From Phallus indusiatus (taxonomy: Eukaryota; Basidiomycota; Agaricomycetes; Phallales; Phallaceae), in NCBI GenBank assembly GCA_027605045.1, contig JAQFWX010000006.1, positions 1 through 64,000 of the forward strand: a stretch of DNA of 64,000 bases. Direction: 5' to 3'. Numbering within the stretch: position 1 is the first letter of the stretch; each line of letters begins with the position of its first letter. The notes under the pieces were generated by a model, which saw only the letters and a list, made by a program, of their open reading frames with translations, was not told the origin of the DNA and did not search any database. This document shows, one piece after another, positions 26,443 to 39,200 of this stretch. Made by a program: the position numbers and the translations under genes.

Positions 26443-27695
26443 TCACCGTTTGATAACGATCCCTAGTGAATTGGTTGTGTGCCGTTGAGGAAGAAGCGGT
26501 TTTGAAGGAATTGAAACTTTTGCTGATGTGGTTGTTGCGTTCGTGCGATCACGCGGTAGAGATGCAGATGAGATAGAAGTTGTCTTGGAGTTGGACGTGT
26601 AATTGAAGGTGGAGTTGGAGGTAGAAGTGGAAGTTGAGGGTCTGATACTTGGGTTCGTTCGTACGCCTGGCTTCCGTTGTGCTCCATCGGAGGGTACTGT
26701 CGGCATTGTTGAAACTAAGGGCTTTTGAGGTAAAGATGATGGGAAGATTGTTAATGGCTGAGGTTCTGGCGTTGATGATGGAAGTGAGGAAGATGATGCT
26801 AATGCACCATGAGAAATGAATGTTGATGAACCTGTATTGGATGTGGGTGTTAGAACGCATGCGGACGTCGAGGGTCCATCTACGCTTGAGTTGGGAGATT
26901 GGGGTGATACTGGTGCATGGGAAGACTGTTCTTCCATCTGTCTTAGTTTAGCTTCGAGGGCTGCTATACGATCTTTTGTGCTAAACAAGCATGAGAACCA
27001 ACTCGTAACTAGACAGCGAGACAGGCAGAGAGCTTACGCAGATGGTTTCCCTTGCCCCTTCAACAAAGATAACGTTGTTGGCCTTGACGTGTCTGTCGGT
27101 CGTTTTGTTGGTCGAGAAGCATCGGGCTGAGGGGCCTGAAAGTACGTTTGAGAAAAGAATAGAAAGCGAAAAAGCGAACTATGAACATACTTGATGAGCG
27201 AACGTGACGACCATCCTGCGTCCTCGTAAGAGCTTATCATTGAGTGCTGCATGAGCATTTATGGCTGCCTGCAAGAAAATGCGATAAAAATTACGAAGGA
27301 GACGTGGCAGCAGGAGAACGTACTTCTTGTGTGCTAAACTCGATGAAAGAATAGCCCCGAGGCTTTCCTTTCTGCGGTCCTGTCTTGTGGAACAGAAAGT
27401 CCATTTTCGATATTTTACCGTACTTGGAAAAGATTTGAGCAAGGAGATATCTAAAATAACACGTTCATAGAACTTCGAGGAAGGCGAACAACCGCACTTA
27501 CTCATCGACGGAGGGATGTAAATTGCCAACATACAAACGGTCCTTAAGAATCTGCGGCTGCACGGGCATGGCGGGTGGTGGCGAGGGAGAAGGAGGATCT
27601 TCAGCTGGGTATGTTATGAGATTTGATTCGGCGAGTTTATTATTATTATTAGAGTCCAGGTTAGCAGGGTGGGCTGGTCCATTTTCCAAAGTCAT
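26443..27695 (-). CDS. RBM18-like RNA-binding protein with one RRM
   Basis: Five exons (27695-27502, 27450-27324, 27268-27191, 27135-27038, 26980-26443) joined by 51-57 nt introns give 1035 nt, 345 codons with stop. The single RRM spans about residues 50-135: RNP2 LYVGNL, then KISKMDFLFHKTGPQKGKP and RNP1 PRGYSFIEF, ending RGRRMVVTFAHQ. The KxDFLFHK(S/T)G..G.PRGY pattern is characteristic of the RBM18 family. The C-terminal half begins with a short coiled coil (STKDRIAALEAKLRQMEEQ) and continues as a low-complexity Ser/Thr/Pro tail, likely disordered. A nuclear RNA-associated role is inferred. The start is 178 bp downstream of the dehalogenase gene stop, so the promoter is compact. Confidence 0.88.
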
Positions 27696-27873
27696 CTTGA
27701 TGAGAATCCCGTCGGCCTTCGCGTCAGTAGTGGACGATCAATGTGGCGGGTTATGTAATCGCAAAGGGGAGAAAGCTTTACGGGCACTACACCGCTTTGA
27801 TCAACAAAATTGAAAATACATATACATGTACGCGCAAAAAGGCACACAAAAATAATAACACAAGTATTACAGA

Positions 27874-29124
27874 TTACAGTTTGGCGATGATATCTGCCAC
27901 TTCTTCGAGGCTACTGACAATTGTAGTGGGATGCCCAAGTTGGTCAACCCATCCCTTGCCTGCTCTGTCAACCCATATCGCGTTCAGCCCTGCGTTGCGC
28001 GCTCCGACGACATCGAAGGGGTTGCTACGATCTGTTAGAAGACTGGAAATACTTTTATTCTTCTGCAGGCTATCTCTCTTCGGCGAAAAGAAGCCTGCAG
28101 GAGAGAGAAAACCTGGTTCGTGTCATACTCACCCGCTAATCAACCAAATATTGTACCGATCGCCGATTGTACCTTGGCCTAATTTCGCCGCGAGATATTC
28201 ATACACCTTTGGGAAAGGCTTGAAAGATTCGATATCGTCTACCACGATATGAGAAAGCTGACCAAGCGTTCTGTTCCCGAAGCTCGATAAACTCGCGACG
28301 TTTTTGATGGAATTGCCGACCATCTAATCAGATTGTTTCGGCTTGTCAGTTTACAGGACATTTGAAATCAGCGGGGAAAGATAGGTCGCCTTGTACCGCG
28401 TATCACGATTCCAATCACAAGTGTATGGCATACATGCTACGGCACACTGGAGCACTCGAGCTCGGGCCCCATCATAAATGATGATAAAGCAGGAAAGAAA
28501 TCGATGCAAACCTTTTCAGTACCTGTTTAGTGATGAGCTTAACATAATATCCTTGAATAGGTTTCGACCTGACACGTACCATTACTGAAGACCACGCAGG
28601 ACACACCTGGTAGAGTGCCTATCTTCTCCAAGGCAGGATATACGTCAGGGAATCTGCAAGGATATAGGGTCGAGAAAAGCCATCAACAATTCCAGACGGC
28701 TATGAAGGCGAAGAAACGCCTACGAGTCGAGTTTGTCATATGCAGTGATGATATCTTCAATGGCTGCGTTATCCAAATGATACCCTGCTTCGTCCGTTAC
28801 ATGGACCAAACTCTTGCGAGTCAGAATCTCAAAGTTCTCATAGCGTCCTGTCAATTAATGAAACAACGGCGTTTACCATGTCATCCAAATGTGCATACCC
28901 ATAGCTACAATCCTCCATGAATACCTTCGGACAGATCATACAATTTCAGTATCAAAGATGCCCCAACACACTCACTCGAGCTGGTGTTTTCTCCATTCAG
29001 CGGTTATGTTTTGCACATTAGCATCCTTTGGCAAGTGCTCGCCAAGTTTCTTTGCAACAGAGGATGTGTTGAGAAGAGTCCCGTAAAGATCGAAAGCTAG
29101 ATAAATCCGCGCAGATGGTGACAT
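27874..29124 (-). CDS. Haloacid dehalogenase type II family hydrolase
   Basis: Start MSPSARIYLAFDLYGTLLNT at 29124: HAD motif I with the nucleophilic Asp in DLYGTLLNT. It continues KLGEHLPKDANVQNITAEWR, later ILTRKSLVHVTDEAGYHLD, motif II VVFSNG, motif III Lys in DIESFKPFPKVYEYLA, and motif IV ISGNPFDVVGARNAGLNAIW. It ends VSSLEEVADIIAKL at the stop 27874. The GNPFDVVGARNAG pattern is typical of the (S)-2-haloacid dehalogenase-like class; in fungi the substrate is usually unknown, so a soluble hydrolase of small organic acids or phosphates is the safest reading. There are several short introns. Spacing to IMP4 upstream is 136 bp and to RBM18-like downstream 178 bp. Confidence 0.88.
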
Positions 29125-29260
29125 AGTGAGATAGGCGCGGATTACTAATTCAGGGCTTATAAAGGTAATGCATCGGCATTCATGCATGGCCATTGGCTGC
29201 TTTTTTATTAGGAATAAGACCCTAGGATGTCAATACACTTGATACAGAAAGAGGGCACTC

Positions 29261-30403
29261 TCATAAATGACGTCTCTTTTTCGAAGTCCGTGTATAATTT
29301 GCTAGTACCCATTCTCGGTCGGCTTCCGTGTGCTCTATGGTTCCCAAACGTATCTCGTACGCTTCAAGAAAGATGAGTTAAGAGCATGCAAAGGAAACCA
29401 GTACACGTAACACTCACGTTTCATTTCGAACCGAGGCCCAACTTCGGCCAACTGTACATCCTTATGGGAATTTTTCACAAAAACGTGATGACTAAATAGC
29501 ATATTTCAGTCCAAATGTGTGAGTTAACAAATAAGAAAAGAATCCCGCACCGAAAGGCAATGAAATCGTTCTGGTTTGCATAGGTCATTACACGTTTAGC
29601 ATCTTCTTTTGGCACAGGAAACAGATAGCGAAGGATGTCCATTACGCGTTTACCGAGTCGCGAGCTGAACCCTTCGAATATTAGATGAGGGTATTGTTCC
29701 GAGACCGTTGATTCACCGTGAACAGCCACGTCGTGTCGGAGGGTCACATTATGAAGAGTGAAGTAAATCGTAGGACCGTGCGGGAAATGTGAAACAATCA
29801 TAGCGTCGGGTACACCTCGATGTTCATGCAATATGACAAGATCCGTAACATCGTTGGCTCTGCACGCCGCCGCTAATTCTTTGACGACATATGATCCTCG
29901 ATTGATACGATGAGAGTTTGGGAATACGAGACGCATTTCCTAACAAAAGATGAAGACACCTGAACAGGGACATGGATCAAATGGCATACTTTTGAAAATT
30001 GAAGAAGCTTAGAACTGGGATCTCGAGATGTTGTGATCACAATTTTAGGGTCAAGAACGCCAGCTCGAGCATACTCGTCGTCATAGTGGGTCGTAGGTTC
30101 TAAAAAAACGATAAAATCATTACGTGTTCAACACAGCACGAACAGGAGACTTCATACCAGTCTGAGCCTCATCATAAGGTAAATCTTTTGCAATTTCCTT
30201 CGCATCTTTTCGTAGTTCAGTCGGAAGCTTTCTTCCTGAAGCTAATGCTTCCTTGACCTTCTGCTTGCGCTCATATGTTTGACGTTCTTGGGCTTCTAAG
30301 GATTTCGCATAGATATACTGCCTTCGTTCTCTGACTTGCCGTCGAAGCTGATCGTATAAAGTGTTGGTGAATGGCAGAAATAAGGAGCGTAAATACGAAC
30401 CAT
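29261..30403 (-). CDS. IMP4: IMP4, U3 snoRNP Brix-domain protein
   Basis: Component of the Mpp10-Imp3-Imp4 complex of the small-subunit processome, needed for 18S pre-rRNA processing in the nucleolus. The N-terminus reads LRRQVRERRQYIYAKSLEAQ and KLPTELRKDAKEIAKDLPYD. The Brix domain follows: DPKIVITTSRDPSSKLLQF, MRLVFPNSHRINRG, DLVILHEHRGVPDAMIVSHF, GPTIYFTLHNVTLRHD, FSSRLGKRVMDILRYLFPVP and AEVGPRFEMK. The C-terminus PYEIRLGTIEHTEADREWVL ends with a basic tail at the stop 29261. Exon 1 appears to be only the ATG (30403-30401) followed by a 53-nt intron (30348-30400), since no in-frame ATG precedes LRRQ and the family begins M-L-R-R. There are several other short introns. Confidence 0.93.
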
Positions 30404-32051
30404 AACGAAGAGGAAAAAGTGTTGTGGGCGCGTATGGGGGCTTGGCGTTGTCCTCGACGCAAAAACCTATTATTTCTGGGCCCTTAGGCTTTTAGGGCCT
30501 TATATTACAATAAAATATCATAAAGTATGGTTCATTTTTAAAAGCTAGTCCAAGCACGGGCTGGCATTTCATCCTCATCCTACCAGTTGAGACATGAAAT
30601 CACCCGTGTCCCCGTGAAAAGTATCCTACTTGTACTCTAAGTTTGATATCCAGACAAATACGAATTCATTAGACAATGAGGATAGCAGGGCTCGTGTCTA
30701 CTTGGACTATGTATATGAAGGTCATTGACGTTTTTGAGTCGATCGTCCGGTGTTACATCGTGGAAAATATTTTTGTTTCCGGATTTTCTTTATTGAATTC
30801 CGTATCGATCTGTTTCTCTAGTTTTTTTTTAGCCTAAACCCTCCTAAACCACAATAGACTTTTGATAGTTGCCCCCTCACTCCTATCCCGTCAATGGCTT
30901 TTTTCTGGGCCGGCTCAGAAACTCTTGACCGGCGGAAGAATCGGCCTCGGGCTCCAAAAACTGAAAAGCTCACAGAAAACAGACTCACACTTGTTTTTAA
31001 GTAGTGGTCAGAAATCAATTGTTCCCATATCAAACTGACCTGTCATTAGTCATTTCTCGTATGCTAAAATTCTCTTCAAATCGACCGGAGGGAATGTTTC
31101 CACTTGACGAGCCACTTTGATCGGACAGAGACTATGTCCGACTAGAACGGCAAGAACTTTGTTAAAGGATACCAATGCGGAGTAATACGGGATGGCACTT
31201 TATCATCCAACGATACCACCCAAGCCTTCATCAAGCTTTGAGAAATTTACAGTCCAGCTAACGGCATTCATCCCACTATACAAACCGAACTTGCCCTTGA
31301 TACTATACATGACACTATACATGACTAGCTCAGTAATTGCTGAACGGGAAAATAGAAGAAAGAATACCTGGTGAAATGAAAATCAACCGCCAGGGTTCCT
31401 TATACCCATAAGGAAAATTTCTTTTGAAATCACAGCCAGTAATACGGGGATATCTAACCTTCACAATAGGATGCAAGTTGTCACCTTAGACGCTTCAAGG
31501 ATTCAGAAAATCCGGAAAGCCATAAGCACATGAAACACGCCCCGAATGGTATTTGCCATCTATGGCATCATCATTAGCCCAACGCTGGTGCAATTTCAGC
31601 ACTGATAAACCATTTGCCAAAAAAAAAAATTCTCCGCGGAAACCTCTTCGAAATCCAGGGCTGAGTTTTCATTTAAGACAATCTTCGCCTTCAACAATCA
31701 TCGAATGATTGCGCTAAGACACTTGTTTGCCTAGAAATTCCATGAACAACGAAACAACGAAAACTTGACGAACGGAGTGAATCTCGATACATATGTATCC
31801 CGAAATTTGAAGGGTCCTAATACTCCGTGGAAATCATCCAGCACTTCTCCGAGGGTTGAACACAACTGAAACCTCCCCGATTTGATAGGTCAGCGTCGAT
31901 CAGAAAGACCTCAGGGAGTGTGACTACGCGACTGTCACGGTCAAATACTGAGGAGATTACAAGGAGATTATGGAATGATTATGATATTGATTTCAAGTAG
32001 ACAACAGTGTATTATATGCAATGTGTAATATCAAAATTCAGAAAATGGAGT
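30404..32051. other. Gene-free interval
   Basis: About 1.65 kb upstream of IMP4. Only short frames without motifs are present (longest 71 codons, minus 30818-31033). A long A-tract lies near 31621. The IMP4 promoter must lie at the left end. I see no RNA gene or terminal repeat. Confidence 0.45.
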
Positions 32052-32843
32052 TTAGCTCGTTGGATCAAACCATTCCCACAATCTCAGCACAGACCAATCA
32101 ACATAATTCGTCCACCCGGCGTATTGCGCAAACGCGCGAACAAGAATACGGTCTCCTTCGGATATATGGCTCCAGATTTCATGGTCGGGACCGAACTCAA
32201 CTCCTTCGTATATACTGAATTGAGAGGTGGCTTGACGATTACAATGAGATATCCATGAAAGAGGACAGTACTCGGGTATCCTTGAGTCATCGCTAATCGT
32301 GCTGTTGTTGGTTGTGCCGTTCGACCCAAGTAACGTCCTATGTCGACTTTCTAGGGTATGCGATGGGGACATTGAATGTTCTATTTTAGAAAGAAATTCA
32401 TGAATGGCAAAAGCTACGGAAGAGATGGTTCAGATTTTACCTGCTTGTGCATCGCTGGTATACTTCTTCCTTATCTTCTTGACCCGAAAGCCACCTCCCT
32501 TCCCGTCGCGTTCAACCAAGGAGATTTCAAACCAAGTCCAACTTCCACCACTTGGATCGCTGCACCAGCCCTGGTCGTGTGAGTTTGTCGTGAGACGCAT
32601 TTTGGCAAGATGAGACACCATTCTTTTAGACACAGGATCCGACAGTAAACAAGTCTGCGATTTCGGACCTGAGTCGCTCGAATGAACGACGAAACTCTTC
32701 GTTGACACCCGCGTGTACATGGATAACAGCACACAATCGGCCAATCTCATGATGTAGATGACGAGTTCCATTGGCAAACCGGGTCTCGTATTCGTTCCGT
32801 TTTGCAAACTAGCCGCGAGGACTGAGTAAAACTGCTGCAGCAC
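32052..32843 (-). CDS. Conserved Agaricomycete protein of unknown function
   Basis: Two exons resolved: 32843-32441 and 32380-32052, with a 60-nt intron (GTAAAA...AATAG); together 732 nt, in frame. It begins near GLPMELVIYIMRLADC, resembling the short N-terminal helix seen in F-box-like fungal proteins. A conserved core follows: HDQGWCSDPSGGSWTWFEIS, then EIWSHISEGDRILVRAFAQ, ending YAGWTNYVDWSVLRLWEWF. The DQGW...GSWTWFE and GD.(I/L).V.A.AQY.GW motifs recur in a mushroom-specific family I know only as hypothetical. No ATG lies at the first resolved codon (GTG at 32843), so an upstream exon is likely (acceptor CTTCAG just before); an internal ATG at 32771 is the alternative start. Confidence 0.6.
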
Positions 32844-34344
32844 TGAAGATTCAGCTATATCGTTTCTCTTGGTGGCGCATCAGTGTCGGGTGGCAAGGAA
32901 GAGTAATAAGTGTGCATTCCCGTACCAGAATGGCGTGTCTTCCCCCGCTCGCTCTAGAGGATGCTTTTTGACCCATTCCTTATAGCCAGAATAGCGGGTG
33001 GTATAGGGTAGAGTTACAACTAGGATCGTTTCCGGCAACGCAACGAATTAAGATTTGGGTTGAAATTGTCGTCCATCCAATCTCGGTGCGCTGGTTTTGA
33101 TCTCATATAAATATAGGATTATACGTGTGATCTGCGTAAAACCAATAATAAAACTGCAGCAAATGTTCCCTTAAAAAGCACCACAAGAAAGGAAATACGA
33201 CCTATTAAGGGATCTAGGGTGTCGGAACAGCGCAGGGAAAAAAGGTTTTACTTGGAAGCTCCGAGCCATGCAAAAAAAAACCATTAGGTAAGCGGATAAA
33301 CCCTACCAGTACGGAGTCGGACACTGCTTATAAAAACTGTTTTTTTATTGCTATCACTCAACCGTTTCTTTTTAGGATTATGAAAATAAATTGGTAAGTC
33401 GGTTTTATTTGTAATTAGGTTTTAATGAGCTCACTCATTTCAACTCCTGATGTAGCATATCAATATACATAGACACCATTCTTTCTTAAAATCCTAGGAT
33501 TTCCGAAAGAACTATCCTCATTCTAATTTAGTCTGTTTGACCGAGGATGCTTAGGGTCTAAAACATCCGTGAAAAGACCCTTAAATGTTAACCAATGATT
33601 CCTCGGGAGTATATCTAATGGTAAGTGGCAAAGCTCACATCAGTTCGGGTTCTCCAAATTGACATCTTTAGGGGATAAATCATGGCTCAAACTCAAATCG
33701 AGCTTCAGAGTCGCTGTTACTCGCAAATTCTAAGCTTTCCGCTGCTTGAGCACTGAGGAGTCCCGTGAGCTTGCGATGTGTGCCTGCCGCCGATATCAAC
33801 GTCTATTTCCTTCTTATAGGCCTGCATGTGAGGTAACTGCGCTACTGTAATATATTGAGAACGTCAACCCATTAAGAGGTAAAAATCGCGGCATGAAACG
33901 TATGTGGTATATTTTTGTCACTCTTTATTTTCATTCTGATTCCAAAGATCAGACGCGGGATTTTACCTCGTTTTCGTCTTTGGACTATACTATCTGAGAT
34001 TCTTAGATCTAGGCAGCATCCTCTCAGCATCTGTGAACGATCGAATTATCACTTTATAGACGTCGCTTTGAGAGCGAGGTACACACGCCCCCCTGACCTC
34101 GTGGTGACTGTCAACCTTGGCATTCACTGAGGTATCACTCGCTTTTTCCAAGGCACGATGAATCCGGAAGCTAAACGCTAGTGTTCTTCAACTTTGAGTG
34201 GAGATTCTGCATTATTCTCGGCCAATGAAAGTCGAGGGGGAAAGCACCGAAGCAATGAGTGGGGACTAAACCAAGATTCAAGTCAGACGCCACATAAATA
34301 CTTAAAGCGCTTCGGAGCACACTCCCGCGCTCTTTCTGCTTAAC
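32844..34344. other. Gene-free interval
   Basis: About 1.5 kb between the conserved hypothetical gene and the inverted NLR relic. It holds only short open frames. Any first exon of the minus-strand 32-kb gene would lie at its left end. Confidence 0.45.
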
Positions 34345-36062
34345 CGCATTTAATTGTGGTATAAAAATATCGGGTGATTTCAGAGTTCTCTCATTCAAGT
34401 TCTGGTTGATCTCATAATTTTTCCGCTGAAAGTTGTTTGCTTCAATCCTCCATTCTCATGGACAATCCATCCCAAGTTCCAGCTTGTGATCAAGTACAGA
34501 AGCGAAACAAAACGAGTCACAAAGGGGAACGAGAAAAGTGACCATTGTAATAATCACCCGGTCATCTGGAACGAGTCTCTCTCATATGTCAGAAATCATA
34601 TTTTTGACGACATCTGATGTCACAATTTAATGCACTGACAAGACTCAAACTTTTACCGTCGTCCAGATCCATCGAGTTTTTCGTAACAGCAGAAATGGCT
34701 TTTGCGAACGTCGCGACACTGACCTGCTAGATGAAAACTAGTTCGATTAGGCATATTACCGAAAGGATATGGTTATCATAGCACTTACACGAATTGCAGA
34801 AATCAAAAATTCTGGGAAACTTCAATTGTCATTTTTTCAAAACCATTCGACGTCATTACGGAAGTAATAGAAGAAACGTTAGTAGCGTCAGCAAATCTAC
34901 CGGAATTTGGAAGCTCCAGCTGAGACCACTGACTTTACCATCTCCGCAGTGAAAGTCTATAACGATAACGGGGATACCTGGTCATCGTTCATCGACAAAG
35001 TTCGAGTTTTCATGGGAGTAATGGATACTATTTCCGAAGTAATTTTATTGGAAACGCATCTTTATCTTTCTCTAATATTGATAATAGATAAGCCCATACG
35101 TTTGGATAGCGTGGGGTAGTATCCTGTCTGTGATTCCGAAAGTAAAGCGCACTCTTTTCCTCCTTGGCGTGGCGACTTACATATTTTGGTTTTGTAATGC
35201 TGTTATCGCGCAGAAGATCCGTATGATCAAGTCAAACAGTTGTATGTAAAAAAACTGAAGGATGTTTGACTACATGTAATACGAGTGCGAGACGACTATT
35301 AAAAAATGTGTCCAGGGGAAACAGCGGGAGTGTGAATTTCGAAGTATGAAACTTATGACGGATTCGGTCAATCTCGAAACAAGCGTTGTAACACTTCGTG
35401 TGTTTGAGAAAGTCAATGGGCTGAGTAGGTTCACTATCTCTTTTTTTCTCATATGATTGGTATGATATCCATTTTTCGCTAGATAACTTATTTAATGCTG
35501 CTTGGGAAAATGCCCTATGGCCCTGACGCTAGATTTATTCCTGGAAAACGATGTTTACCAGAAACTCGTCAGAACTTGATCAATAAAATACTAGAATGAT
35601 TCAACAGCGATACATCGCCTCAAATTCTCATACTGAGTAGAAAAGCGAGAGTAAGGAAATCCGCAGTGGCACATAAATATTGCTGGAAGATTTCAAAAAC
35701 AAGACCGGCTCGGTCGGGTCTATGTTCTGTTTCAATAGATGTTACAAAGACCGACGCAACTGTCTTTTCAGTACTTTATCTCGCGACTTGGCTGACAGTG
35801 ACACCTTCTGACAAAAAGAATTAGTGAATACTATTAACACGTCGGCGGTTCGAAAGAAAAAGGATGTCGAAACGCAGTTTGAAGAACTTATCGCCAAGCT
35901 TTCAAGGAACCTGACAACGTAACGACAATCAGATTTGTAGTTACCCACATTAGATGAAAGTGGAGTTAAACGCGGTAATGGAAAAGAAATTTTGGGACTA
36001 ATACTCCTTGACCGATGTTCGGAGCTCCGAAGAGAACAGGACCGGTTGAGGCTCAATTCCAA
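34345..36062 (+). pseudogene. Inverted, truncated relic of a C2-NACHT (NLR-type) gene
   Basis: Plus-strand fragments match NLR1/NLR2 in the same order but with stops and frame changes. GIKIS exon near 34358; C2-like NPPFSWTIHPKFQLVIKYRS and HPVIWNESLSYV (34440-34590); FCERRDTDLLDEN (about 34695-34733); helical EAPAETTDFTISAVKVYNDN and VFMGVMDTISE (34908-35040); MTDSVNLETSVVTLRVFEK (about 35353). The NACHT start at 35493-36060 reads MLLGKMPYGPDARFIPGKRC, then SRKARVRKSAVAH at the Walker A position (normal glycines lost), RKKKDVETQFEELI and a Walker B remnant TLDESG. No WD40 part follows. It lies 3' end to 3' end with NLR1, 143 bp away. It cannot encode a working ATPase. Confidence 0.85.
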
Positions 36063-36205
36063 AGTTCCAACGTTCTATGTAAAAAGACGGAAACATCGAT
36101 GCGAAGGAAACAAGTGTTTTGTGTATAAATAAATGCTGGAAATACAAACTATATTCAATTTTTTATACAAAATACATGTATTTGTTAAGAATTCGACCTT
36201 GGGCT

Positions 36206-39200
36206 TTAGTTATTTCCGGATTTACATTTTGTCCAGTCAGAACCATGTACGAAATTTGTGAAATTTAGTTTTGTAGCGTTTCGATATGGCGTATGCGTTG
36301 TCCATGAAAACCAAAACCCTGGTCTCAATTTTTCTGGAACCCAAAACAAACGTTCGCCCTGCAAACCCAACACCCAGCCGGTAAATTCTCGAGACTTCAC
36401 TTCAGGCGAAGTGGGAAGTGAAGCTTTCCCCCCTGTCATTGATCCATAATCCAGTGTCTCCGTCTTGGACGATATCGATGTTCTGAGGTCTCTTTTAATG
36501 AATCACATTGAATCCAAATGATGTAAAACTCACCCCTCGATGTCAGAATCATCGTCGGTGAGTTGACGAGCGTAGTACACAGAAGACATTATCTGATACT
36601 TATCCAGGTCCCAGATATAACATCTCCGACACTTTTCAGGAATAACTATCAAGCGTCTTTTGCTCAGATCTAAGATTGCTGTCTGTGGAACGTATGGGAA
36701 TTGAATTGTTTTTGTGATCATGTTTTCGAATTGTATGTCCCAGATATCTAAGGAAATGGGGCCCTGCCGACGATCACCGACGACGAATGCTGTTATAATA
36801 TATTTTGAGTCATTGGAGAGCCAAACGTTCCAAGCCGGTGGATTAAACGATGGGCCAGCGAGCAATGTTTCGGTGTCCACATCGAAGAGATTTATTTTGT
36901 GATAATCAGTCCATGCCATATACTTCCCATTGAGCGATTTTTGCCTTGTGGGATCATGAGGTGAGAATGGAAATGATTTCACGTTCGTTCCCGCCGGATT
37001 CAATATATCCACACCTTTCTTTGACATGCATATAACATGTTTCTTGTTGACGGAAACGGAAATTGGGGAAAACTGGTAATCGAAAGTAAATGATCTCCCT
37101 ATGCTATCATCTGAATCGCAATCCCAAATTTCCACTTTATCGTCATATTTGACAGCAAACCGGGTACCTCGCACGGGGAGAAGGGATTCCAGTTCATACA
37201 GCAGGTTGATTGGACCATGAGTCATTTTGGTACAAATATCCCATATATTAATGGTTTTTCCAGATCCAGAAATAAGATAGTTGTCCAAACACAGAAGTGC
37301 GGTGATCGAACGGACTGATCCATCTACAATGATTTCGCCCCCTGTCGTCCCAGAGACGCAGTCCGCGATGACCGAGGTATGCCACATGAACGTTTTCCTC
37401 GTCAGGAGCAACACTAACGAGTCCGTTGTCTTCAAGTCCTACTTCAAAGATAATCGAGTTCGTTGTTGAAACGTCCGAGATCTGGAGGCGATGTTTATGT
37501 TCAACCGACTGATAATGAAGAATGAGATATGAACCCCGTAGCCAAATTTCGTACACTCTCTCAAGGTCATTGCTACGCGGATCAGTGTGTTCAGCCCATT
37601 GTTGAATGTGGACTGTATGATCGTCTGTGTACAATGCAATTGATTTGGAGTCATATGAGAACCCTAAATAGGCAACCGGTTCGTCCACATAGGATCGACT
37701 GATTAATTCTCCCGTAGATACACTCCATATCGAGCATGTTTTATCGAAGGTAACAAGGAGATATTGATTATCGGGGGAAAGGTGAAGGCTTTTAAGGTCG
37801 ATGATTTCCTCCCCGTGTAGAATTTCGGTGAGTTTAGTGATTGTCTGTAAATCCCAGATCTCTATTGTGGCCTCGTCTTGTTCAAATGCGGTGTAGCTGT
37901 CAGTGAGTGTCAGTGTCCACCCAGGACTGCCGGGTATGACACAGTGCTGCGTTTGATTTCTAGTATCCCATATGTACACCTTCTCCCAGTCACAAAGGGC
38001 AACCCAGTTTCCATTGGGAGAAATCGCGGTGTAAATGTACTCCTCTCTGAAGCGTTTGACAATTTGACGACTTTTTCGATCAATAACGAGTACCTCCTTT
38101 TTCATCACCCATCGGATTATAAAGCGCCCGTCCGAAGATATGGTGTAACGATAATACTTATCATCACCGATTATCTCCCCGTATCTCTCTATCTTCGTTT
38201 CCTTTGTCCCCGTATTCCACACTAGGATATCACCATCGGAAAAACAACAATAAACCAATTCACCATCAAGGGAATATACGATATCACAGACCGCCCGAGC
38301 CCGTCCAATTTTCAAACAAGCGAGGTGGTCCCCTGTCATATAGTTCCATAGAAGAAGTTCACCTCTCCTAGATTCAGTTGCGATATATGTGTCGTTCGGA
38401 GAAAAAGCAGTACTCTCAGACCAAACTCTCTGCGCGATACCGATTGGGCGTGAAGGACTGACAGGTTGACCAATATCGAACGTGAACAGTCCAAGATACT
38501 TATCAAGATACTTTTTGGACACAAATGAATCACGAGGGGTAAACGGAAGGACCGAGAGATAAATGTGTGGCGTGCTCTTCTGAGTCATCGTGTACTCAAA
38601 ATCATGTGCAAACCTGCATGCATCCATTGCATCCGCAGCTAAGCTGTCATCTGTGTCCTATCACCGTCTGATTCAGCCATTGGTATATATGCGACAGGCA
38701 AAGAATCACCCACTTGACACCAACGCGCTATTTCTCGCATCGTCTCACAGCCGTAGGAAACTGACAGTAAACTGAACGCTTCAAAATAATACAACAGCCC
38801 GTCGTCCATCAATCTCCGGATTTCACGAATCAGTTCCTCGCTAACAGGAGAGGATTGGAGATGGAAGGACCAATAAAGACACGAGTACGACAAATGAGAT
38901 GGGATGGATTTCTCGACACGTGCTTTGAAATTCGGCACGTCTTTATTGAGCAGGTGTGATGTCTCAAGCTGACAGATATTGAAACAGAGCATCCGATTCA
39001 TCACTTTGAGACAACCGAGCGTCATTCGACTCTGGTCTGACGTGTCGATGTAATACTCATTTATTTCCTCGGCGATTTTTTTGGAGATGAAAAAATCGAA
39101 TAAAGAGGTGTGAACAGGTCGAACGGGGGTCGACGGGTCATGGACACCAACAAAAAAAGAACCGAAAGGGATGAGTATTGACTTGATATCTTCAATATCG

